Position numbers and translations under genes: made by a program. This document shows, piece after piece, positions 12,401 through 23,462 of a DNA stretch of 64,000 nt. The stretch comes from Bugulina stolonifera (lineage: Eukaryota; Bryozoa; Gymnolaemata; Cheilostomatida; Bugulidae), in contig OW285188.1 in NCBI GenBank assembly GCA_935421135.1, forward strand, positions 22,483,233 through 22,547,232, in the 5' to 3' direction. The notes beneath the pieces are model-generated. The model had not been told where the DNA came from, searched no databases, and saw nothing but the letters and a program-made list of their open reading frames with translations. Position 1 is the first letter of the stretch, and every line of letters starts with the position of its first letter.

Positions 12401-15400
12401 ACTGATTAGGACGTATGGGTTAAATGAAGGACAAACTGAGGCATTGATGTTGGTAGCCAATACATTCAAATCTCTAGACGCTAAACCAATCTGTTTAATC
12501 AAAGGTATACTATAGCTTGATAACTAAGATACTTTTCTCTCTATTAGGTTTGGACTCACTGTCGAAATATAAGTTTACATGCAATTGTACATTTTCTCAT
12601 TCTAAATATTCTCATACTTACAGGTGTATTTGGGGCAGGCAAAAGCTACCTTCTTGCTGTGATTGTGCAGTTCATAGCCTCAGTTCTCGATATTATTGAT
12701 GCAAATGATGAGGTTGACATAGATCAAAGCGCACAGTCTAAGATTCTAATAGCCTCTATGACCAATGTTGCTGTAGATAGAATATTACTAGGGTAAGCTG
12801 TAGACATGTATGTGCATCAGCTGATTATGTGCTATTTCCTTATCTGCCTATCTCAAGTACTTCACATGTACACATGTTATTCACACAGTGGTGTACCCAT
12901 ATTGTGCATATCATGGTATAATCCGTGGTGTTTGGTCTGATATTGCAGTCTCTCTGAACAAGGATTCACTGACTTCCTAAGAGTTGGAAGCTTAAAGAAG
13001 ATAGCTAAGCCTATCCTACCATACAGGTATCACAGAAATACTTATAATATGTTGACTTTATCAGACTATTAAAATTGTATTATTTGCATTATATTATATA
13101 TGTATTCAGCCTGTTTACCTGCACTTTACAGTAGAATTGTTTTCAGAAATGGAGATATAAAGGTACAGCATCTCAATATGAATGTAACACTTACACATCA
13201 TAGAATTTGTCCAATCTTATACCTTGGGGAGGAATTGAACTAACCATGTATAATTCCTCTATCACTATGGTAACAAAGCTTCTGTATGATATAGTGTTAC
13301 CAGTGTACATGTAATGTTTATTGAAATTATATGCTCCTTCAAATTGTTCTTTTATGAGGAGACAAATCTTAAATATACTACATGTAGGTACATACTGTGC
13401 ATGTATTATCACTCTACATGTATGTTGTCTATTACAGCTTACACACATCTGGTAATGCTAATGCTGAGCTCAAGGAGTTGGAGGATATGCTGAGAGATGA
13501 TGAAATAAGTCAGTCTGAGAAATCGTAAGTAAAGTTCTACCTGCCTGTATGTTGTGCCAAGTGACTAGAATTACCTGCCTATCTATTGCTTTGTGTTATT
13601 GTAGATATGTCAAGAAATGTATCGGGCAGCAGAAGATTGGTTTGAATAAACAGGTAATTATTTGCACGTCGACATGACTGTGGTCTATCTAATTTTGGCA
13701 TTGTTACTAATTGTGCACGTGTATATCTATATTTATTATTAACTAGAATAGGGTTTGTGTGAAACTTTTTAAAATAATCAGTTTCTAGCATTCGTTGTAA
13801 CATCTTATAATCACAGCACGACCTACTGTACTTTATTTTTGTAGAAAATTGGGAAAACCCGAGTGGTAGGCGTCACTTGTGCAGCTTGTTCCTTTCCAAT
13901 TCTGGATGATTTGGCGTTCAAGGTACATGTCTGTTGTTTATTAACTCAGTTATACAAGATGTTAAAGGCCAGACAATACAGTACTTGTGATATAAAGATA
14001 CACCATTTTCTCAACATATAGCAGTTTAATAGATATTATTATAGACAAAAGAAAACATTTAGCACACTTAAAATTTGGCAGTTGTGTTTAATATAAAATA
14101 CATGGTATATGGCAGTAGGTAAAATGCTTAATGTATTAGTATTTTAGGTAAATGTTGTCAATACTGACAACTGCTAGATGCCCTGGTGACCTTTTATATT
14201 CACAGACTTTACATTCACTATCATAGCATGTTGGGAAATTTGCAAGTAATGTTTACTAAATTGTTCAATTAGCCAACCAGGTTTGCCTAATATCCATTCA
14301 GTAAGTAGGATAGTAGATCAATAAGGTATATGCTACAGTGTATAGTCAGTACTTATATGACAGTGTATGTGTATTAACTGGTAGGTGGTACTACTGGATG
14401 AGTGTAGTCAGATGACGGAACCAGTGTCCTTACTGCCCATCAAGAGGGCTATGTGTTCCCGACTCGTACTCGTTGGTGACCCAAGGGTAGGCTTTCATAG
14501 AGCCCTCTATCTCAACACATGGATTTGGTTTTCGGATTTTCTCTTACAATTATGAGATCATAACTTGTACTAGTTATTAAACTGTTTGATCATACACATA
14601 ATTATATTGATGAACCGGCATGGAGTATTGCTTGCATTGTTCATATTTTCTAGTCATATAAAATTATTTCAGCAACTCAAGCCTACTATACAATCCAGTG
14701 ACTCAGCTCATGAAAGGGGACTTGAACAGACTATGTTTGATAGACTATCAACTATGGTAACTAGTTTTCTACCTGTGTGTGCTTATGGGAGTCATCTGTT
14801 CCTTTGTCTTTTTTCATGAGGAGACAAGTCTTCAACATTAACTAGTTTTTGCTAATAATCCTACATGTACATGTTATATCTGTATCAATATAATGTGGGA
14901 CAGACTCGGCAAATAATTTGTCAAGGATGTGAATTTTGCATTAGCTTATTTGGAAATAAAAACAGTTGGTATAACTGGTGATTTATCTACATGGTTATGG
15001 TGCATGCACATGTAAATCCATGTTTTTATTATGCCGATCTATACAATTCAAATATATAGGGGTCAATGGGAAAAAATTAACCAAGTTATGTTTGCATACT
15101 TTTCAGGGTATGCCGATATGTCAGCTGACCACACAGTATCGATGTCATCCGGAGATAAGTGCAATCTGCAGAACTCTGTTCTATAATGGAGTACTCAATG
15201 ATGGTGTAACAGCTGATGAACGTCCACCTCTCTGTGTTAGTCAACTGTTTATATATACATGATATATATTGCTCTTCATGGTCCACAGTTTTCCTTAATT
15301 GAACTGTTGCGGTAGAGATTGATCTCAGTAGCAAATTTAAGGATCACCAAAGGTCGAGAGCAATTTGCAGTCGTCTTCTCTTGGATTAATTTTAGTTTTT

Positions 15401-18400
15401 GTTAGCATCAACACTTGATTTGAATAAAACATTCTAAACTTGCATATTGGATGTCATCAAAAAACTTTAATTAAGGTTGTAATCTTTGTTATATACCTCT
15501 ATTTGACTTTTTGTAACATAGTTTAGTTTCATAATATTATTCATTGTCTGTGTTACAGAATGGTTTGCCTTCGGTCTGCCTGTTCAACGTGAAAGGTGCC
15601 CAGAACTACACTGACTGTAGTGTTAGTAATGAAAGGGAGGCCATGTTTGTATCTCAACTTGTCTCGTGGTTGGTAATGAAGTGTGGAGTTGACCCTTTGC
15701 AGATTGGGGTTATCACACTGTACAAGGCTCAGGTTTACATGATATCTTCCCTGCTGGCACAGGAGAAAAGGTATTGTGAACTGTTTTGCTTTTTTATTTT
15801 GTTTTAATTTAAAAAATGTTAGTTTTTTGGAGCAACATCATCATTTTATTTATTCTTCTGTTAGGTATGGCTATAGGTTTTTTCAATACTGCCATTTTTG
15901 TGATAGACTATTTGAAACCCTAGCTGGGTTCTTTGTTCTTTTGTTTCGCAACTTCTTTGACTTTCAGAAATTAATTTCCACATTCTCTCTCCTTAAAAAC
16001 AGCTTTTCATCTGTCAATAATTATAATTAATAATTATTGTAGTTAATTAATATTAATTAGAGGAGTAAAATGTGTTGACAATTAGTCTCCTTGAGATTAA
16101 TTTAATTACTGCCATGGCACAGTTTTGGGGAGTAGAATTTCAATTGGTTATTGACCACAAGGTTACAACTCCAATAGCATTCAGATGGATTATGGGTATA
16201 TTAACTATAATACAGTATAGTATAATACATGTACATGTGTTACCCAGGTCAAAGAAAGTACAAGTTGCCACTGTAGACTCCTTCCAAGGAGGAGAACGTG
16301 ATGTCATAATACTATCATCTGTGAGGACTGATCAGATGGGATTCGTAGATGATGTTAGGTAGGCAATATATTACATTGGACCACAGACATTGACCTATTT
16401 TGTGGTGGATACAACTTGAATAATAGTGTACCTTCGATACTGATGTAAACATTCACTGTGTGCATGTGATATTGAGACAGGAGTTGGTACCTGATCTTTG
16501 TTTCATTTCTATAGTAATACTGATGGTAAGCTAATGAATAGCCATCACCCATCATGTTATATAGTGGTATATGGACTTTATTCGCTCATTTTTGAGTAAA
16601 CACTATTTATTTATATAAAAAAATTGTAGTGTAGCCTTTGTAATACTAGCAGATCATGTGACTCTTTTCTTTCAACTTAGAGAGTCGTGTTTGACTTATT
16701 CCTTACTGTATGTGTATCTGTACTAATTGCTGTTATAGAGACTTGTCTTTACACCTTCATCAGTACATTAATGTGTTCTGAATCCTGTTGTATTTGTATA
16801 TCATATTTACAGAAGAACTAATGTGGCGCTGAGTAGAGGTAGACATCATCTGTTTATAGTTGGCCACACAGTTAACCTCAGACGTAACTCCCTCTGGAGT
16901 CAAGTTTTATCCCATTTAGAGGGTAAGTTACACTGACAATGTATTTTTGGTTTCTCTGTAGATTTGGCATTAGATTATTTAACACAGTCATGAAGATCAC
17001 ATTTCATCCACACTGGCATCATGTGCCGAATTAACATTTAGCATGCAGGGTACTGGTCTTCAAAAACAAGCCAACATTGTTGGTTAAAATACATGTAGGT
17101 CTCAGTGGCCGAATACTAGATGCCAAAGAGCAAGTGAAGAAATGGGAAAGGGAGGACTTGAACGCTGCTGTGAATACTGCCTCTACAAAGACGAATGTAG
17201 CTACCCCAGCAAGTGCCAGACAGAAGCGGAGATCTAGTCTATCTGTCTCTGAGAGCAAGTCTAAACTTTCTAAACCATGTGGAGAGTTTGATCTTTTATC
17301 ATCTCTAGAACTCTCACCAGGTACTTACTCATGATTGGAGTGACTCTACCTCTGTTGAACCTTATGATTTCCAATGATTGATTGGTTGATTATGGCTGCA
17401 AATAATTTGATTCCTGCATCATTAAGCCCAGTTTGAAAATTAGAAACAAATTACATGTACAATGGATTAGCTATAGCCTACACTGTACAATGTATTACCT
17501 ATAGCCTACACTGTACAATGTATTAGCTATAGCCTACACTGTACAATGTATTAGCTATAGCCCACACTGTACAATGTATTAGCTATAGCCTACACTGTAC
17601 AATGTATTAGCTATAGCCTACATTGTACAATATATTACCTATAGCCTACACTGTACAATGTATTAGCTATAGCCTACAGTGTACAATATATTAGCTATAG
17701 CCTACACTGTACAATGTATTAGCTATAGCCTACAGTGTACAATATATTAGCTATAGCCTACACTGTACAATGTATTAGCTATAGCCTACACTGTGCAATG
17801 TATTAGCTATAGCCCACACTGTACAATGTATTAGCTATAGCCTACACTGTACAATGTATTAGCTATAGTCTACACTGTACAATGTATTAGCTATAGTCTA
17901 CACTGTGTACAATATATTAGCTATAGCCTACACTGTACAATGTATTAGCTATAGCCTACACTGTGCAATGTATTAGCTATAGCCTACACTGTACAATATA
18001 TTAGCTATAGCCTACAGTGTACAATGGATTAGCTATAGCCTACAGTGTACAATATATTAGCTATAGCCTACACTGTACAATATATTAGCTATAGCCTACA
18101 TTGTACAATATATTAGCTATAGCCCACACTGTGCAATGTATTAGCTATAGCCTACACTGTGCAATGTATTAGCTATAGCCTACACTGTACAATGGATTAG
18201 CTATAGCCTACACTGTACAATGGATTAGCTATAGCCTACATTGTACAATGTATTAGCTATAGCCCACACTGTGCAATGTATTAGCTATAGCCTACAGTGT
18301 ACAATGTATTAGCTATAGCCTACACTGTACAATGTATTAGCTATAGTCTACACTGTACAATGTATTAGCTATAGCCTACACTGTACAATGTATTAGCTAT

Positions 18401-20030
18401 AGCCTACACTGTACAATGTATTAGCTATAGCCCACACTGTGCAATGTATTAGCTATAGCCTACAGTGTACAATGTATTAGCTATAGCCTACACTGTACAA
18501 TGTATTAGCTATAGCCTACACTGTACAATGTATTAGCTATAGCCTACATTGTACAATGTATTAGCTATAGCCTACACTGTGCAATGTATTAGCTATAGTA
18601 TACACTGTGTACAATATATTAGCTATAGCCTACAGATTACAATATATTAGCTATAGCCTACACTGTACAATATATTAGCTATAGCCTACATTGTACAATA
18701 TATTAGCTATAGCCCACACTGTGCAATGTATTAGCTATAGCCTACACTGTACAATGTATTAGCTATAGCCCACACTGTACAATGTATTAGCTATAGCCTA
18801 CACTGTACAATGTATTAGCTATAGCCCACACTGTACAATGTATTAGCTATAGCCTACACTGTACAATGTATTAGCTATAGCCTACACTGTACAATGTATT
18901 AGCTATAGCCTACACTGTGCAATGTATTAGCTATAGCCTACACTGTACAATATATTAGCTATAGCCTACAGTGTACAATGGATTAGCTATAGCCTACAGT
19001 GTACAATATATTAGCTATAGCCTACACTGTACAATATATTAGCTATAGCCTACATTGTACAATATATTAGCTATAGCCCACACTGTGCAATGTATTAGCT
19101 ATAGCCTACACTGTGCAATGTATTAGCTATAGCCTACACTGTACAATGGATTAGCTATAGCCTACACTGTACAATGGATTAGCTATAGCCTACATTGTAC
19201 AATGTATTAGCTATAGCCCACACTGTGCAATGTATTAGCTATAGCCTACAGTGTACAATGTATTAGCTATAGCCTACACTGTACAATGTATTAGCTATAG
19301 CCTACACTGTACAATGTATTAGCTATAGCCTACACTGTACAATGTATTAGCTATAGCCTACACTGTACAATGTATTAGCTATAGCCCACACTGTGCAATG
19401 TATTAGCTATAGCCTACAGTGTACAATGTATTAGCTATAGCCTACACTGTACAATGTATTAGCTATAGCCTACACTGTACAATGTATTAGCTATAGCCTA
19501 CATTGTACAATGTATTAGCTATAGCCTACACTGTGCAATGTATTAGCTATAGTATACACTGTGTACAATATATTAGCTATAGCCTACAGATTAAAATATA
19601 TTAGCTATAGCCTACAGTGTACAATATATTAGCTATAGCCTACAGTGTACAATATATTAGCTATAGCCCACACTGTACAATGTATTAGCTATAGCCTACA
19701 CTGTACAATATATTAGGCAAAGCCTACACTGTACAATGTATTAGCTATAGCCTACACTGTACAATGTATTAGCTATAGCCTACACTGTACAATGTATTAG
19801 CTATAGCCTACACTGTACAATGTGTTAGCTATAGCCTACACTGTACAATGTATTAGCTATAGTCTCATTATGATGTTCAGTAAGAGAAGATTACAATCTA
19901 CTTATCTCATCTTACAGATATGAATAAGAAGGACGAAGTTATATCCCTGGACAGCTCTTACAACTCAAGTGAAGGTGCCACTATTGACAACCAGTTTCTC
20001 AACGACTACCAAAATATTAAGTCAACATAA
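491..20030 (+). CDS. ZGRF1: ZGRF1-like GRF zinc-finger, UPF1-type SF1B DNA helicase (21 exons)
   Basis: Exons: 491-557, 3696-3844, 4128-4301, 4489-4576, 4869-4989, 5202-5339, 12084-12168, 12384-12504, 12624-12792, 12949-13026, 13438-13524, 13605-13653, 13845-13922, 14385-14486, 14673-14756, 15107-15235, 15559-15770, 16248-16358, 16813-16922, 17099-17320, 19918-20030. All junctions are GT-AG and phases close to 828 aa. Seen: a GRF finger with C38, H40, C63, C71 followed by FFEW; Walker A GVFGAGKS at 315-322; Walker B DECSQ at 473-477; GDPRQLKPT from 499; TQYRCHP from 539; VDSFQGGERD at 653-662; RTNVALSRGR at 682-691. This order (GRF finger, linker with DLWVIS and NWP, then helicase) is that of ZGRF1, a helicase acting in replication and recombination-linked DNA repair. 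Human ZGRF1 is far longer, with an N-terminal extension I do not see. ATG 491 has a purine at -3, but more exons may lie upstream. The introns are unusually loaded with repeats and transposons. Confidence 0.9.
637..3580. mobile_element. 2.9 kb fold-back (long inverted repeat) element, non-autonomous
   Basis: Two arms of about 1.25 kb (roughly 637-1900 and 2340-3580) are inverted copies of each other around a short centre. Examples are the block at 1381-1440 matching 2761-2840 reversed, and 641-750 matching 3471-3580 reversed. The outer ends read GGGCCATTC and GAATGGCCC. They are flanked by the same four bases, TTGT, at 633-636 and 3581-3584, a likely target-site duplication. I see no transposase frame inside, so it would depend on another element. 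It sits in the helicase intron between the exons at 491-557 and 3696-3844. Arm divergence is modest, with scattered substitutions. The superfamily is not determined. Confidence 0.85.
4653..4868 (+). repeat. 38-bp minisatellite built from a splice acceptor plus exon start
   Basis: About six tandem units begin GTGACTTATGGGTAAT and end TATAACCAG. Most are 38 bp; one has a 3-bp insertion and the last is 30 bp. The array runs directly into the helicase exon that starts at 4869 with the same GTGACTTATGGGTAAT. Each unit therefore carries a copy of the AG acceptor and the first 16 bases of that exon. The last copy is the one that keeps the protein frame (DLWVIS, conserved in ZGRF1). Confidence 0.9.
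5546..6300. repeat. Nested inverted repeats inside the hAT 5' region
   Basis: A 25-bp segment at about 5548-5572 (core TTTACCGTGCCTTACGTCAA) recurs inverted at about 6067-6091. Further in, a hairpin is formed by GGACTAAAC near 5867 and GTTTAGTCC near 5918. AT-rich stretches near 5940-6060 and 6190-6300 are also roughly inverted copies (CATTTATTGGGG against its complement). They may be small nested fold-back elements or hAT subterminal repeats; I cannot separate these. Confidence 0.5.
5723..10893 (+). pseudogene. hAT transposase gene (TTF-type finger, DUF4371, hAT dimerisation), one-base frameshift
   Basis: Exons: 5723-5781, 6558-6568 (11-nt micro-exon), 6901-7032, 7191-8099, 8398-8622, 8731-8885, 8993-9198, 9497-9742, 10005-10215, 10411-10611, 10797-10893. 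The start is MSGTKRSFSIVDAF. Total length is 2452 nt, one base over an 816-aa frame. The extra base is a T in a run of seven at 8763-8769, which creates an immediate stop. Removing one T would restore phase with every downstream exon. Seen: a TTF-type zinc-finger region (CKVCK onward); catalytic-type acidic residues in IIADETRD and GQAYDGASNM; and SCEAERSFSKLKFLKNE with SERGYM near the C-terminus, typical of hAT dimerisation regions. It resembles the ZMYM1-like / 52-kDa-repressor-like transposase group. It is a nearly intact pseudogene or a homopolymer sequencing error. Confidence 0.9.
11215..11312. other. GC-rich hairpin cluster near the hAT 3' end
   Basis: Self-complementary stretches lie back to back: GGGAGGGCGC / GCGCCCCTCCC around 11230-11255, GCAGCGTGCTGCGCACGC around 11266-11283, and GGGCGCTTCGCGCCC around 11286-11300. 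Base composition contrasts sharply with the AT-rich element. It may be subterminal transposase-binding structure, a transcription-stopping structure, or a nested small repeat. Confidence 0.6.
11376..11690. repeat. 21-bp minisatellite abutting the hAT right end
   Basis: About 15 copies of a 21-bp unit (GTCGTAATATACATGTAAGG and variants with TTAGGT or TTGTAA). A single copy of the same motif (AATATACATGTAAGG) lies left of the hAT element, so the transposon inserted at the edge of this array. The unit is a multiple of three, so long frames open on both strands; these are not genes. Confidence 0.95.
11783..12080. repeat. 30-bp minisatellite ending at a splice acceptor
   Basis: About ten copies of a 30-bp unit containing GCTAATGTGTACACGTATAT followed by CATAGTAGTA. 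The final, diverged copy reads ATGTTTATCTTAG and supplies the acceptor of the helicase exon at 12084. Frames through the array are open on both strands only because the unit is a multiple of three. Confidence 0.95.
17455..19863. repeat. 28-bp minisatellite, about 86 copies, with higher-order structure
   Basis: The unit is CTATAGCCTACACTGTACAA followed by TGTATTAG, 28 bp. Variants include CCCACACTGTGCAATG, TACAGTGTAC, GGATTAG and TATATTAG. It fills most of the last helicase intron. The ordered pattern of variants repeats at an offset of about 954 bp (34 units): the marker AGTATACACTGTGTAC is at 18597 and 19551, and TTGTACAATATATTAG is near 18101 and 19055. The array therefore grew partly by duplication of a large block. 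There are no spacers and no associated genes, so it is not CRISPR. Confidence 0.95.
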
Positions 20031-20149
20031 TTCAATGTGATATCTCAAGGAAAATTAGTAATTGCTATTTTATTTTATCGTTAAAACCCATATCCACTGT
20101 TTTTTGTTATTACATTTCTGTTATGTTTTAATTTATATATTATATACAT

Positions 20150-20155
20150 AATAAA
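20150..20155 (+). terminator. Poly(A) signal of the helicase gene
   Basis: AATAAA lies about 120 bp after the helicase stop codon (20028-20030), a usual position for 3'-end processing. Confidence 0.6.
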
Positions 20156-20459
20156 TCTTTCTTTTGAAAAATAATGGACACTTATTATAGAGGGGATATA
20201 ATGTATACCGAGACACTGAATAGTGTAATATGATAGGGGATAATTAGGCACTAAAACTGCTGCACTGACTAGTTGATTCCTTTCTAACTTCCAGCAAAGT
20301 TGGTTCTCATGCAGGTAGTTAATTTGTAGTACACAAGTTATTATAAACGCCAGAAACTATTTATGTTTTCAAATTGCACCATGTGAAACCTGCTAGGATA
20401 CTTTCTCATTCGTTACTATTCCGTCACTTTTCCGTTGCCACTGCTCTCTTAAACTACAA

Positions 20460-21433
20460 CTATTTAGTGTTTAGTATGTCTTTAATTTGGTCTGTCATCC
20501 AGTCAATACCTTCAGCTAAACCCTCTCCTGTTATCGCATTGCTGGCACATATGTGCCATGGCTTATCACTGATCTCTTCGAGTTCCATCAAAGTGGAAAC
20601 CTAAACATAGAATTACACATTGTTTATTGTACACAGGCGAAACAATTTGAATTCCAATGAGTGCACCGAAGTAGCAATAACAGAGTGAACAGATTTTACT
20701 AAAACCTACCATAATTTATACCAAGTGGTTTATGAATTAATTTAATTACCTTAACACTGGTTAAGGCATCCCGAAGATCCATTTTGTTAGCATAAAATAA
20801 AATCGGTACTTTTTTTCCAGCAATATCGTGGTGTTGTAGTATTAGATCTAGTTCATCTTTAGCTACAACCAGTCTCATTTTGTCACTACTATCTGCAACA
20901 CGGAATATTAAGATTTTACTATATATTTACCTGCAAGAGTTATTTTTTACCAGATATTGTGGAAGGGAATGAGCATTCTCTACACAAGAACAAATTTGTA
21001 AAACGTTGTATACCTACCTATAACAAATATTATGCCGTGACAATCTTTGTAATAGTGCTCCCATAGACTTCTGTATCGACCTTGCCCAGACATATCAAAT
21101 GCGTTGAATTTGAAGGATTTGGTAGCAAATGATTCAACTGTAAACCCAACTGTTGGTACAATGTCGTGTTTTTTGGCTTCGTCTGGTTTAAGATGATTGA
21201 TTATTGTAGTTTTTCCTAGAATATGAGTAGAAACATCAAATAAAGTTATGTGTTTGTGTTAAGATTATTGTTAAATTTCCATATAATGATTGCTAATAAT
21301 TAAAGCAATAATTGACTCTAGAAGCTTAAATGTTGTAACCATACATACCACTATTATCAAGTCCAACAACAATGACATTAGCTTCTTTTTTCTTCATTCC
21401 TAGAAATTCTGCCAGCTTGTCTAGAATTCCCAT
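20460..21433 (-). CDS. ARL6: ARL6/BBS3-type small GTPase
   Basis: Exons on the minus strand: 21433-21349, 21215-21018, 20892-20750, 20600-20460. Phases close to 188 aa; the human protein is 186 aa. Seen: start [12 protein letters not shown], phosphate loop GLDNSGKTT, switch [18 protein letters not shown], guanine-specificity motif NKMDLRDA, and [11 protein letters not shown] near the end. DMSGQGR rather than DxGGQ marks ARL6 within the ARF family. ARL6 recruits the BBSome coat to membranes at the base of cilia, which fits an animal with flagellated cells. The first intron falls inside the phosphate loop. It is convergent with the helicase (about 430 bp between stop codons) and divergent from eIF3G. 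Confidence 0.95.
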
Positions 21434-21789
21434 TTTGGAACCTATAATAAATAATGCACAATAGAATATAGGTACAACGTACATTCATATTATAACACAA
21501 ATGTTTGTTCATCTAATTAGGGTAGGAGTCAGATACATGTACTTATGCCTACTTTTGTAGCTGCATGTCACTGTTTAGAACTTACAGTAACATCTGTAAA
21601 GCGCGAGGCCGCCTAGGGGGCAAAAGGGGCGCGCCTCATTAATGTACAGTGATTAGCAAGATGGAATACTGTGTTCCAGTAGGAAGACTGTGCTGGCAAT
21701 TTAAGGGTAGAGTGGATACCTGGATTGTACCCATCCAGTTGATTTTACTAGGTGGATGCCTGGCTGTTTGGATAAATTTTTTAATCACT
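21434..21789. other. ARL6 5' flank, no gene recognised
   Basis: Short region upstream of ARL6 with a GC-rich patch at 21599-21637 (GGCCGCCTAGGGGGC). It may hold promoter sequence and the tail of the neighbouring LINE remnant. No exon is supported. Confidence 0.3.
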
Positions 21790-22790
21790 ATTCCTGAGAC
21801 CCCGTATGGTATGGGGGAAAAAACTGTTATAGAAGAATTTTCCACTTGCTTGTACAGACCGTGGAACTCCCCTCAATTTTGCTCTTGTCTAGACAGTCAA
21901 CTTTGGTTGGTTCATTTGTACATCGTGTGACTCACAAAGGGCAGGGTGAGGCTCTTCTTTAGACAGGATCTTGTGTAGCAACCTGACATGAGACGTTCTT
22001 CTTCTTTCCTGCAGTGGTTGTAGCTTAAGCTTTTCTTTGGCTTCAGAAACACCTCTTTTTTACATCACATATCATACGCACGCTTTGATTTTGTACAAGT
22101 TCAAATGCTTTGATCTCTTTAGCTGTGGAGGGGTTCCATGCAGAAAAAGCGTACTCAAGATGAGGTAGACAGAACAATTTGTAGGTTGTGAGTTTTGCAT
22201 TCTCAGAGGCCCAATACAGTGCACACCGGTCCATTCCTATCTACTTCTTCGCATCACTGGTCTTTTCAGCTGTATATGGGTCTCAAATTTGAGATTAGAC
22301 TGTAGAGCAACACCACTGTATTTACTGTGATCTGTGTGCTCCAGAACATGTCATTTAGATTGTCCTTTGGTACATCTTTTTGGGGCTTGAATGCAATTAT
22401 TTGACATTTTCTGGTATTGAAACTCATTCCAGACACTGTTGCCCATCTGTGCAGTGAGTTTAGATTATCTTGAAATCTCTGTTCATCAGTTTGGTCTGAC
22501 ACTGTTTGGTAGAAGCAGAGTATCATCGGCAACGAGTCCAAATGAGTAGTCGACATATTCAGGTAGAACGTTTATGGCAAGCCGGAGGTTGTGTAAAGAG
22601 GGCTCGATTTGTATCCTTCTAGAACAACTGTCTGAGATCTATTTAGCAGAAAATCATAGATCCAATGGACTAGGTAGTTTTCCATGCCTGGTACTCTTGA
22701 CAGTTTGTCGATTAGAAGGCTGTGTGGAACCCTCTCAAAGGCTTTGGTCAAGTCCAACACTGCAGCATGGACGCTCTGGTTTCTATCTGT
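21790..22790 (-). pseudogene. Decayed non-LTR retrotransposon reverse transcriptase (3' half)
   Basis: Reading the minus strand from about 22790 downwards, pieces in shifting frames give the order of a LINE reverse transcriptase. LDLTKAFERVPHSLL (catalytic-domain start) comes first, then QTVVLEG, then a region with DEQRFQDNLNSLHRW, GMSFNTRKC, then LPHLEYAFSAWNPS and FELVQNQSVRMICDVKK. Near 21800-21990 are RRTSHVRLLHKIL and FYNSFFPHTIR, a usual C-terminal end. Several frameshifts and stops make it dead. The order resembles CR1/Jockey-type LINEs, but the clade is not assigned. It lies between the divergent ARL6 and eIF3G genes. Confidence 0.8.
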
Positions 22791-22799
22791 AGCACTGAG

Positions 22800-23462
22800 T
22801 ATCTCATGTTTGATGTTAATATCTAAAGAAGTAGTGTTGTGCCTCTTTTATTGCAAATAAGATTCTACTTTGATCATAATAATAATTGTTATATAATTAC
22901 AGAAAAATTCTCTGCATAAATAACATCATACAATTACATGCGTGTATAAATATAAAAGTAATAATATAAATATAAAAATAATAATATTAAATAATTAACC
23001 AAATAAATAAATCGCATCGATGCCCCTTGTGAAAGACTATGAAATATCATTAACTGCATATAAAACCATTGTAGAGTGATTTATAAATCAAGATGCTATG
23101 CTATGCCAATAAAAATAGTTAAATTGAGAATATAGATAAAAATTCGCATAAGCTTTAGCAAAATAATAATAATATAATTACAGTGGCATCGAATCTGTTA
23201 CCATGGAATGTTAACGCTATACCACAATGCACCAGTATTCATGCGCAATGAAGTAGGATGTGTCTAGACCCAAACCCAGCAGGTAGAATTAGATGTTATA
23301 GAGCTCAAAAAAGTTTATCTAACGTGCATGGCAAAAATCGAAGCGAACTGCGTGACAGAAAGAAATTTTCCGTTCTCCTCTAAAAAATTTGGAAATTTTT
23401 ATCAATTTTTTACTGTTCTTATTGCATTAGGTTATTTTCTATAACGGTCAGAGCACGCTGCC
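22800..23462. other. AT-rich region upstream of eIF3G, likely promoter side
   Basis: No coding frame is supported. The left part is AT-rich with runs such as AATAATAATAT. The last 250 bp before the eIF3G start are less skewed and presumably contain its promoter, but I see no clear TATA or initiator element. Confidence 0.3.

Noticed and set aside
17455..19863. CRISPR-like array
   Set aside because: Units are contiguous and variable with no unique spacers; there are no cas genes and the setting is a eukaryotic intron.
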